Shown here: positions 1 to 5,496 of the stretch, piece after piece | How positions within the stretch are numbered: the first letter of the stretch is position 1 | How the letters are laid out: each line of letters begins with the position of its first letter | Source of the DNA: an uncultured Lachnospiraceae bacterium | GTDB taxonomy: Bacteria > Bacillota > Clostridia > Lachnospirales > Lachnospiraceae | Direction: 5' to 3' | NCBI GenBank assembly: GCA_946537585.1 | Contig: CAMNFX010000005.1 | Coordinates: 1-17,431, forward strand | Length of the DNA: 17,431 bases | Notes under the pieces: generated by a model | The model's input: only the letters and a program-made list of their open reading frames with translations | Database searches by the model: none | What the model was told of the DNA's origin: nothing | Program-made: the position numbers and the translations under genes

Positions 1-12
1 AAGGTTCCAGTG

Positions 13-40
13 TTGAAGTACAGAACTTAAATCTTACAGT
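13..40 (+). promoter_or_regulatory. Candidate promoter for asd
   Basis: TTGAAG (13-18) and TACAGT (35-40) are separated by 16 bp, which would place the start of transcription near 47 and leave a very short leader. Both hexamers are imperfect and the upstream gene lies outside the window, so transcription from further left is equally possible. Confidence 0.3.
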
Positions 41-69
41 ATTTATGGGATTGGGAAAGGATGAAAAAC

Positions 70-1077
70 ATGAAAAAGTATAATATCGCAGTTCTTGGTG
101 CCACCGGAGCCGTCGGCCGTGAAATGATCAAGGTGCTTGAAGAGTACCAGATCCCCGTCGGAACCCTGAAGCCCCTCGCAAGTGCAAGAAGCGCAGGAAG
201 CCTCATCCGTTTCAACGGACAGGACATTGCTATCGAAGAAGCGACTGAAGAAAGCTTTGAGGGCATGGACTTTGTTCTCGGCGCCGTCAAAAACGCCATG
301 TCCAAAAAGTTTGCGCCTGCCATCGTAAAAGCCGGTGCTGTATATATCGATAACAGCTCTGCTTTCCGTATGGATCCGGAGGTTCCGCTGATCGTTCCTG
401 AGATCAATGGTGAGGATGCTTTCAATAATAAGGGAATTATCGCGAACCCCAACTGCTCCACGATCATCACCATGATGGCAGTTGCAGCGATCTCAAGGAT
501 CTCCCCGATCAGGTCCATGATTGCCTGCACCTATCAGGCTGTTTCCGGCGCCGGTCAGGACGGCCTGATCGAGCTTGAGAACCAGATGAAGGCCCTGGCA
601 GAGGGTAAGGAAATCGAAACAAAGGTATTCCCGACACAGATCGCCAACAATGTGATCCCCTTCATCGGAAGCCTTACCGGCAATGATTATACCGATGAGG
701 AAATGAAGATGCAGAACGAGGGCCGCCGCATTATGCACCTCCCGGATCTGAAGGTCACCTGCACCTGCGTCCGTGTACCGGTCATGCGTTCACACTCCAT
801 TGCGGCAACTGTTTACACCGAGGAGCCCGTCAGCGTGGAAGCAGCCAATGCGGCGATCGCAAAGTTTGAGGGTGTCCGCCTGATAGAGGATTATCAGGGA
901 CGCAGCTATCCGACTCCGCTTGACACAAGCAATCAGGACCTTGTCTGGGTCGGCCGTGTCCGTAAGGACCTTGTTCAGGAAAACGGTCTTACACTTTGGT
1001 GCTGCGGTGACCAGATCCGTAAGGGTGCTGCTTCCAATGCCGTTCAGATTCTTAAGAAGATGATCGAAAAAGGTTGA
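70..1077 (+). CDS. asd: Aspartate-semialdehyde dehydrogenase
   Basis: The enzyme reduces L-aspartyl-4-phosphate to aspartate semialdehyde with NADPH in the cytoplasm. This is the branch point to lysine/diaminopimelate, threonine, methionine and isoleucine. An in-frame ATG lies at 61, but the purine-rich GGGAAAGG (53-60) abuts it directly. The ATG at 70 sits 9 nt downstream of that site and gives 335 residues beginning MKKYNIAVLGATGAVG, so I prefer 70. Counting from 61, the N-terminal dinucleotide-binding GATGAVG loop is at 13-19. The active-site cysteine is Cys132 in NPNCST, the conserved Gln159 is in QAVSGAG, and Arg243/His245 are in VPVMRSHS. Length and motifs are those of a complete enzyme. 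It is the only + strand gene left of the dcw cluster, and its operon partners, if any, are outside the window. In a Gram-positive it supplies diaminopimelate for the same wall that the dcw genes build, but nothing here shows co-regulation. Confidence 0.96.
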   Translation: MKKYNIAVLGATGAVGREMIKVLEEYQIPVGTLKPLASARSAGSLIRFNGQDIAIEEATEESFEGMDFVLGAVKNAMSKKFAPAIVKAGAVYIDNSSAFRMDPEVPLIVPEINGEDAFNNKGIIANPNCSTIITMMAVAAISRISPIRSMIACTYQAVSGAGQDGLIELENQMKALAEGKEIETKVFPTQIANNVIPFIGSLTGNDYTDEEMKMQNEGRRIMHLPDLKVTCTCVRVPVMRSHSIAATVYTEEPVSVEAANAAIAKFEGVRLIEDYQGRSYPTPLDTSNQDLVWVGRVRKDLVQENGLTLWCCGDQIRKGAASNAVQILKKMIEKG

Positions 1078-1082
1078 TTATT

Positions 1083-1124
1083 ATCAGCTTATTCTTCTGC
1101 TAACGAACTATTCTGATGTTTTTT
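1083..1124 (+). terminator. Weak candidate terminator after asd
   Basis: ATCAG (1083-1087) can pair with CTGAT (1113-1117) across a long loop, and a run of six T follows (1119-1124). The stem is only 5 bp, so this is a tentative 3' end for asd. Confidence 0.25.
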
Positions 1125-1169
1125 ATTATATCCGGCTCGTTAACTGACAGCACAGACAAAATGTATTTT

Positions 1170-1202
1170 AAAAACAGCCTGCCGAATGATCCGGCAGGCT
1201 GT
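1170..1202 (-). terminator. Intrinsic terminator of the DtxR-like regulator gene
   Basis: A perfect 11-bp stem pairs ACAGCCTGCCG (1174-1184) with CGGCAGGCTGT (1192-1202) around a 7-nt loop. Read on the minus strand, the stem runs into five T (1174-1170). The plus-strand side has no T run, so it mainly serves the gene ending at 1239, although it could also block read-through from asd. Confidence 0.65.
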
Positions 1203-1238
1203 AATCATCTTCTGAACAAAAGAGATCCATCTGAAACT

Positions 1239-1610
1239 TTATTCCTTTTCGATAAATAAGCGGATGCAGTTCATGCTTTCCTCACTTAATACATGTTCGA
1301 TCCTGCATGCATCCTGTTCCGCTGTTTCCTCTGAAACACCGAGCTTCTTCAGAAAGTCAATAAGGACTGTATGCCGTCCGTAGACAGCGCTGGCCTCCTT
1401 CATACCCTCTTCCGTCAGCTCAATAAAACCGTTATTATCCATCGTGATCAGGCCAGCGTTCCGCAGAATGCTCATCGCCCGGCTGATACTCGGTCTGGAA
1501 TAATCAAAGTGTTCCGCTATATCAATGCTTCTTACAACACCCTTCTCCGCCTTCAGCATCAGGATAGACTCCAGATAATCTTCTCTGGATTCGCTTCTGT
1601 CAATTGCCAT
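1239..1610 (-). CDS. DtxR/MntR-family metal-dependent transcriptional repressor
   Basis: This 123-residue protein has an N-terminal winged helix (about 5-70; helix-turn-helix around 29-52, IDIAEHFDYSRPSISRAM) and the start of a helical dimerisation/metal-binding domain. It has no C-terminal SH3-like domain and so resembles MntR more than full-length DtxR. Family members bind Fe2+ or Mn2+ and repress metal uptake or related genes. By alignment from memory, likely ligands are Asp11, Glu14, His80, Cys102, Glu105 and His106. The segment DACRIEHVLSEE closely matches DtxR's EACRWEHVMSDE, whereas Asp11 is MntR-like. The start is supported by GGGAGG 9 nt upstream of the ATG, and the protein is complete. 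The gene has its own promoter (1661-1688) and terminator (1170-1202) and is transcribed divergently from a candidate small RNA. Whether it senses iron or manganese, and its targets, cannot be told from sequence. Confidence 0.88.
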   Translation of the reverse strand: MAIDRSESREDYLESILMLKAEKGVVRSIDIAEHFDYSRPSISRAMSILRNAGLITMDNNGFIELTEEGMKEASAVYGRHTVLIDFLKKLGVSEETAEQDACRIEHVLSEESMNCIRLFIEKE

Positions 1611-1633
1611 CGGATCCTACCTCCCAAAAACCT

Positions 1634-1651
1634 GGCACATTCATTTGTGCC
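1634..1651. promoter_or_regulatory. Perfect inverted repeat in the regulator's leader
   Basis: GGCACA (1634-1639) and TGTGCC (1646-1651) form a perfect 6-6-6 dyad. It lies just downstream of the predicted start site (about 1654) of the DtxR-like gene and ahead of its ribosome site. It could be an operator, perhaps for autoregulation, or a 5' UTR hairpin. It does not match the DtxR or MntR consensus I know. Confidence 0.45.
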
Positions 1652-1660
1652 TCATCTAGT

Positions 1661-1688
1661 AGTGTAACAAAAATAAGGATAAAGTCAA
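1661..1688 (-). promoter_or_regulatory. Promoter of the DtxR-like regulator gene
   Basis: On the minus strand, TTGACT (1688-1683) and TACACT (1666-1661) are separated by 16 bp, with TG one base before the -10, making an extended -10. The predicted transcription start is near 1654, about 45 nt before the start codon. Confidence 0.7.
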
Positions 1689-1700
1689 GAAAGAAAGCGC

Positions 1701-1729
1701 TTGACATCCCAATAACAGCGTGATATACT
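1701..1729 (+). promoter_or_regulatory. Strong sigma-A promoter driving the candidate small RNA
   Basis: TTGACA (1701-1706, perfect) and TATACT (1724-1729) are separated by exactly 17 bp, with TG at 1721-1722 one base before the -10 and an A-rich stretch upstream. It is the closest to consensus of the promoters in the window. The -35 is only 11 bp from the -35 of the divergent regulator promoter. The predicted start is about A1736, with no gene on this strand before a terminator at 1836-1868. Confidence 0.85.
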
Positions 1730-1735
1730 CCATAC

Positions 1736-1868
1736 AACAAATGAATTAGCCATTGCTAACATATGAATCCGAAAGGATTTTGATACGATACATCGAAGAT
1801 GTATAAACCTTCTTAAATATATGCTGCTAAGAAAGCACCACAGCCTCTACGCTGTGGTGTTTTCTTTT
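1736..1868 (+). ncRNA. Candidate small non-coding RNA of about 130 nt
   Basis: Bounded by a near-consensus promoter and an intrinsic terminator, this interval has no ribosome site and only 2-6-codon frames. It can fold into five consecutive hairpins. Stem 1 is TTAGC/GCTAA (1746-1759, CATT loop). Stem 2 is AATCC/GGATT (1766-1779, GAAA tetraloop). Stem 3 is a perfect 7-bp ATACATC/GATGTAT (1788-1804, GAA loop). Stem 4 is TTCTTA/TAAGAA (1810-1833, 12-nt loop). Stem 5 is the terminator (1836-1859). A pyrimidine stretch CCTTCTT (1808-1814) is complementary to a Shine-Dalgarno-like AAGAAGG. I recognise no conserved core of 6S RNA, SRP RNA, tmRNA, RNase P or a known riboswitch, and no gene follows for a cis-acting leader to control. 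It is divergent from the DtxR-like regulator, so a metal-responsive trans-acting RNA is possible but inferred. Confidence 0.68.
1836..1868 (+). terminator. Intrinsic terminator of the candidate small RNA
   Basis: CACCACAGC (1836-1844) pairs perfectly with GCTGTGGTG (1851-1859) around the loop CTCTAC, followed by TTTTCTTTT (1860-1868). The minus-strand side is followed only by CTTTCTT, so it would be a weak backstop for ftsZ transcripts. Confidence 0.88.
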
Positions 1869-1901
1869 GTGTCGGATCTTCCCGGCATGAAGAGAATGGA
1901 A

Positions 1902-1927
1902 AGAGGCACCGCCTCTGCGATGCCTCT
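1902..1927 (-). terminator. Weak candidate terminator after ftsZ
   Basis: AGAGGCA (1902-1908) and TGCCTCT (1921-1927) are complementary. A tighter hairpin, AGAGGC-GGT-GCCTCT, forms from 1916-1902 on the minus strand. The following minus-strand sequence, TTCCATTCTCTT, is only partly T-rich, so termination here may be inefficient. Confidence 0.4.
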
Positions 1928-1963
1928 CGTATACCTCACAGTACCCCTGTGGATAAATCTGTT

Positions 1964-3256
1964 TTACTTTCTGTTTTTCAGGAAATCCGGGATCTCGATC
2001 GGAGTCTCACGGTTCATCTGAGGACGGAAGGGATAGTTTTCCTGGCCGCCTGCTGCCGGAGCTGAAGCTGCGGAGGATGACGGAGCCTGCGGAGGAACCG
2101 GGCGTGTGCTGGTGCTTCCGCCGAAGCCGAAACCAAGCTGTACGCCGTCATTCTTGCGTGCCGGTGCCGGAGCTGCTGAAGCCTCTTCCTTTACGGGCTT
2201 GAAGCTCGGTCTTGCCTGTGTCTGTGTATAGTTACCGATGCCGGCGCTGGTACCGCCGAAAATTCCGGGTCTCTGTGCCGGTGCCTGTTTCGCCGAAGCA
2301 TTGCCCTGCTCAACAATACCGGTTGCGATCACAGTGATCGTGCACTCATCCTGTGCCTTCTCATCATAGATCGCACCAAAGATGATGTTTGCATTCTCGC
2401 CGGCCAGCTCTTCGACAAAGCTTGCTGCCTCGTTTGCTTCGATCAGGCTGATGTCACCTGATACATTGATGATGACATCGGAAGCGCCCTCGATGGAAGT
2501 ATCAAGAAGCGGAGATGCTACTGCCTGCTTGACTGCCTCAAGTGCCTTATCATCGCCCTTGGACTTGCCGATACCGATATGAGCGATACCCTTGTCCTTC
2601 ATGACGGTCTGAACATCCGCAAAGTCGAGGTTGATCAGGCCCGGGACATTGATCAGATCCGTAATACCGGTAACAGCCTGCAGAAGGACCTCGTCAGCTT
2701 TTTTAAGCGCCTCCGGCATGGTGGTTCTTCTGTCAACCAGTTCCAGAAGCTTATCGTTCGGGATCACGATCAGCGCGTCAACATGATCGCGCAGGTTGCT
2801 GATACCCTGCAGAGCATTGGTCATACGCTGCTTGGCCTCAAAACGGAAAGGCTTCGTAACGATACCGACAGTCAGAATGCCCATATCCTTGGCAATGCCG
2901 GCCACGACCGGAGCAGCACCGGTACCGGTACCGCCGCCCATACCGCAGGTGACGAAGACCATGTCCGCACCCTTGAAGGCCTGCCCAAGTTCATCCGAGC
3001 TCTCCTCAGCCGCCTTCTCGCCGACTTCCGGTTTTGCGCCTGCGCCCAGACCCTTGGTCAGCTTCTCACCGATCTGCATCGCAGTGGGAGCCTTGCAGAA
3101 CTGAAGCGCCTGCTTATCCGTATTCACGCCGATGAACTCCACGCCGGCTACATTCTCATCAATCATTCGGTTGACCGCGTTGTTGCCTGCGCCGCCGATT
3201 CCGACTACAATAATCCTTGCCGCTGATTCACTTTCCGGAATTTTTATTTCTAACAT
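1964..3256 (-). CDS. ftsZ: Cell division GTPase FtsZ
   Basis: FtsZ is the tubulin homologue that polymerises into the Z-ring at the inner membrane and recruits the septal wall machinery. A GTG at 3268 is in frame, but it lies inside AAAGGTGG, a good ribosome site exactly 8 nt before the ATG at 3256. The protein therefore most likely starts [11 protein letters not shown] (430 residues). Counting from the GTG, the GTP-binding GGGTGTG signature is at 111-117 and the T7-loop NLDFADV at 213-219. A variable linker rich in Ala, Pro, Gly and Ser begins near 320. The C-terminal conserved peptide IPDFLKNRK binds membrane tethers such as SepF or FtsA in other bacteria. It is the last gene of the dcw cluster and is separated from ftsQ by 90 nt (78 nt if the GTG is used). 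That gap carries its own promoter (3289-3317), which allows FtsZ to be made in excess of the upstream genes. No ftsA is next to it. Confidence 0.98.
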   Translation of the reverse strand: MLEIKIPESESAARIIVVGIGGAGNNAVNRMIDENVAGVEFIGVNTDKQALQFCKAPTAMQIGEKLTKGLGAGAKPEVGEKAAEESSDELGQAFKGADMVFVTCGMGGGTGTGAAPVVAGIAKDMGILTVGIVTKPFRFEAKQRMTNALQGISNLRDHVDALIVIPNDKLLELVDRRTTMPEALKKADEVLLQAVTGITDLINVPGLINLDFADVQTVMKDKGIAHIGIGKSKGDDKALEAVKQAVASPLLDTSIEGASDVIINVSGDISLIEANEAASFVEELAGENANIIFGAIYDEKAQDECTITVIATGIVEQGNASAKQAPAQRPGIFGGTSAGIGNYTQTQARPSFKPVKEEASAAPAPARKNDGVQLGFGFGGSTSTRPVPPQAPSSSAASAPAAGGQENYPFRPQMNRETPIEIPDFLKNRK

Positions 3257-3288
3257 TGATTTATCCACCTTTATAATACTTCTTATTT

Positions 3289-3317
3289 AATATAAGACGT
3301 TTAACATAATTTTTCAA
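3289..3317 (-). promoter_or_regulatory. Internal promoter for ftsZ
   Basis: On the minus strand, TTGAAA (3317-3312) and TATATT (3294-3289) are separated by exactly 17 bp in an AT-rich gap. The predicted start is near 3282, about 25 nt before the preferred ftsZ ATG. The -35 lies in one copy of a 9-bp direct repeat (ATTTTTCAA on the plus strand at 3309-3317 and 3321-3329). Confidence 0.65.
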
Positions 3318-3346
3318 GATATTTTTCAAAGAAATTCTTTATAAGT

Positions 3347-4162
3347 TTATTCTTCTGCTACATTTTCAGTTACATTCGAAGAAGTTTCTTTAATGGTTTC
3401 GTTTGTCGGCCGCAATTTAAAGCTGCTTGTGCTCCCTTTTTCCTTATCATTGTAGTTTGACAGATCCAGTGTTCCCTTCAGTCCGTGTGCTTCTATCTCC
3501 GGAAGCATGTCATGGAGTACCGAGATCTTAGCCAGTATATCCTCGTTGCTGCCGAGATATACGTCCACATCTCCGCCGGTGAGGGAAATGGTGATGTTTC
3601 TGTATTCATCAAAATGGATCGTCTCGCAGGCGATCTCATACAGATTGAACTGCTGCGTGAGATTCATGATCTCGTTGAACAGCTGCGGGCTGCCTGCCGG
3701 CAGCTCCTTTCCGAGCACGACATGACCGAATTTCAGTCCGCTGATCACAGGGACATCCGGAAGCCTTGTCGAGGAGCTTTCCACCATCACCCCGTCTTTA
3801 TCGAAATACATGTAATTGCTCATGTAGACGATACAGCCAATGGGGTTTTTCTCATAGATGATCAGGTCACAGCTGACCGGTCCCGTCAGTATGATCTCAT
3901 AGTCCTGCACAAAGGGGAGGGTCTTTTTTTTACCGCGGATCCGGTTGATCAGGCACAGCGCGGAATTACGGTCCCAGTAGTCGCTGAACACGAGGGCTTC
4001 CGCCTGTTCGTCCGTATAGGTCTTATTGCCCATGACCCGTACATCTTGGATACGAACGCGCAAAGCAACGGCCAGGATGATCAGCAGGCCCAGAATCACA
4101 GCCCACTGCCTGACCTTACGCTGTTTGATATAGAGAATATCAGCTTCTTTTCTTCCTTTCAT
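3347..4162 (-). CDS. ftsQ: Cell division protein FtsQ/DivIB
   Basis: This bitopic divisome protein of 271 residues bridges and stabilises FtsL and its partner at the septum. It has a short basic cytoplasmic N-terminus (1-18), one membrane helix (about 19-35, AVILGLLIILAVAL) and an extracytoplasmic POTRA domain starting IQDVRVMGNKTY (about 38-107). A beta domain follows, containing YFDKDGVMVE and LPDVPVISGL, which are typical of FtsQ/DivIB. The C-terminal tail (about 242-271) is rich in Ser, Thr, Glu and Asn. The start codon overlaps the ftsW stop by one base (TGATG), implying translational coupling, and no strong separate ribosome site is visible. Sequence conservation in this family is low, so the call rests on architecture, these short motifs and the position between ftsW and ftsZ. 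In Gram-positive nomenclature it is DivIB. Confidence 0.9.
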   Translation of the reverse strand: MKGRKEADILYIKQRKVRQWAVILGLLIILAVALRVRIQDVRVMGNKTYTDEQAEALVFSDYWDRNSALCLINRIRGKKKTLPFVQDYEIILTGPVSCDLIIYEKNPIGCIVYMSNYMYFDKDGVMVESSSTRLPDVPVISGLKFGHVVLGKELPAGSPQLFNEIMNLTQQFNLYEIACETIHFDEYRNITISLTGGDVDVYLGSNEDILAKISVLHDMLPEIEAHGLKGTLDLSNYNDKEKGSTSSFKLRPTNETIKETSSNVTENVAEE

Positions 4163-5490
4163 CAGTCATTGCCTGTGCGGATCTGGTGCGCAACGCTTAA
4201 AACCAGTCCGATCTCGGCCATTGTGATCAGGACCGCCGAACCGCCATAGCTGATGAAGGGAAGCGTAACTCCGGTATTCGGAATGACCATGGTAACGACG
4301 GCAATATTCAGCGCAACCTGCAGTCCCAGATGTGCCATGACGCCGGTGCAGATCATGGTTCCGAAAACATCGGGTGCGTTATAAGCGACCTTATAGATAC
4401 GGTAAATAATATAGAAGAACAGCAGGATCAGCGTTGCCGCGCCGATAAAACCGAACTCCTCGCATACGATCGTAAAGATCATATCGTTCTGGACCTCGGG
4501 GATCTTTCCGAATTTCTGAATGCTTTCACCGAGTCCGTGGCCTGTCATGCCGCCGGAGCCGATCGCATACATTCCCTGCATCGTCTGATACGCATCAGCC
4601 TCAAAGATCTCCGGCGCTGCCCATCCGACGATGCGCCGCATCCAGTATTTCTCCGGACGCGCGGTAAGTCCGCGTTCAATAATGACCCTGTGCAGCAGCG
4701 GCTTTGCGCCGAGGATCCCGCCCAAAGCCAGCGCGCCCAGTCCAAAGAACGCGGCATAGTTTTTGATGGAAACGAAGATCATGATCGCCGCGATCATGGC
4801 CACGATAAAAGCGGAGCTGATGTTCTGCTTCAGGATCAGAGCCGTGGGAAGCAGGCTGAAGCCGATCGCTCTCATGAGATACTTTGACTTACGCATATTC
4901 GGTCCGTGAACTGAAACATAATATGCCATCAGCATGATCAGACCGACCTTTGCCACCTCGGCAGGCTGGAAGGAAACACCTGCTATGGAAAGCCAGCGGG
5001 TCTTGCCGTGGGAAGCCAGTCCGCTGATCAGTGTGATCGCGAGCAGCGCACAGGATCCGGCATAGGCACCATAGGAAACGACCATGTTTTTGAACAGGCG
5101 GTAATCAAAGAATGACATTACGACCGCACCGAGAAGTCCTGCAGAACCGATAAGCAGCTGGCGCTTGAAATAATACTCCGCGTCGCCCTTTTCCAGCATT
5201 GCCATATACTGTGAGCTGGAATAAATCACCAGAAGGCCGAGAGCGAAAATGAAGATCACGCCGAAAAGAAGGCTGTAATCATAGTAACGCTTCGCTTTTC
5301 TGGCCGGAACGGCTTCCGGCTGTCTCTGTTGCTGCTGTTGCTGCTGCGCACGGATCTCGTTTCGGTAAACGGGCCGCTTTTGTGTCTGAGATGCCTGCGG
5401 GCGGACAGCGCGCTTATAGGCAGTGCTCTCGCGCTGCCCTTTGTATGGCTGATTCCGATATTGTGCTGAATTCTGGTAAGCAGGCATCAT
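4162..5490 (-). CDS. ftsW: SEDS-family septal peptidoglycan glycosyltransferase FtsW
   Basis: FtsW polymerises lipid II into glycan strands at the septum together with its cognate class B PBP, encoded three genes upstream. The 442-residue protein has a multi-spanning core from about residue 72. SEDS hallmarks are GMYAIGSGGMTGHGLGES (about 306-323), the catalytic-type Asp336 in NDMIF followed by CEEFGF, and PNTGVTLPFISYGGSA (about 404-419) near the C-terminus. Unusually, about 70 hydrophilic residues precede the first helix. They are rich in Gln, Arg and Tyr and include seven consecutive Gln (about 49-55) from a CAG/CAA run. The ATG-ATG start is preceded by GGAGGAG 12 nt upstream, inside the end of murD, whose stop is 6 nt away. 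FtsW rather than RodA is favoured by dcw context; the motifs alone would not separate the two. Confidence 0.95.
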   Translation of the reverse strand: MMPAYQNSAQYRNQPYKGQRESTAYKRAVRPQASQTQKRPVYRNEIRAQQQQQQQRQPEAVPARKAKRYYDYSLLFGVIFIFALGLLVIYSSSQYMAMLEKGDAEYYFKRQLLIGSAGLLGAVVMSFFDYRLFKNMVVSYGAYAGSCALLAITLISGLASHGKTRWLSIAGVSFQPAEVAKVGLIMLMAYYVSVHGPNMRKSKYLMRAIGFSLLPTALILKQNISSAFIVAMIAAIMIFVSIKNYAAFFGLGALALGGILGAKPLLHRVIIERGLTARPEKYWMRRIVGWAAPEIFEADAYQTMQGMYAIGSGGMTGHGLGESIQKFGKIPEVQNDMIFTIVCEEFGFIGAATLILLFFYIIYRIYKVAYNAPDVFGTMICTGVMAHLGLQVALNIAVVTMVIPNTGVTLPFISYGGSAVLITMAEIGLVLSVAHQIRTGND

Positions 5491-5496
5491 TAAATC

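Noticed and set aside
61..69. Upstream ATG as the asd start
   Set aside because: The ribosome-binding purines end directly at this ATG, leaving no spacing; the ATG at 70 has 9 nt.
1736..1868. Small RNA as a metal riboswitch leader
   Set aside because: No gene follows on the same strand before the terminator, and no conserved riboswitch core that I know (such as that of yybP-ykoY) is visible.
1937..1951. CACAG/CTGTG hairpin as the ftsZ terminator
   Set aside because: The stem is only 5 bp and no T run follows on either strand.
1821..2021. Open frame of 66 codons on the + strand starting inside the small RNA
   Set aside because: It reads through the strong terminator hairpin and into the 3' end of ftsZ on the other strand, has no ribosome site and resembles no protein.
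2579..3226. A 215-codon open frame antisense to ftsZ
   Set aside because: It fully overlaps conserved ftsZ coding sequence with no independent start signals.
5326..5347. CTG/TTG-rich trinucleotide stretch as a stand-alone microsatellite
   Set aside because: It is the poly-Gln coding run of ftsW in the correct frame; noted there instead of as a separate repeat element.
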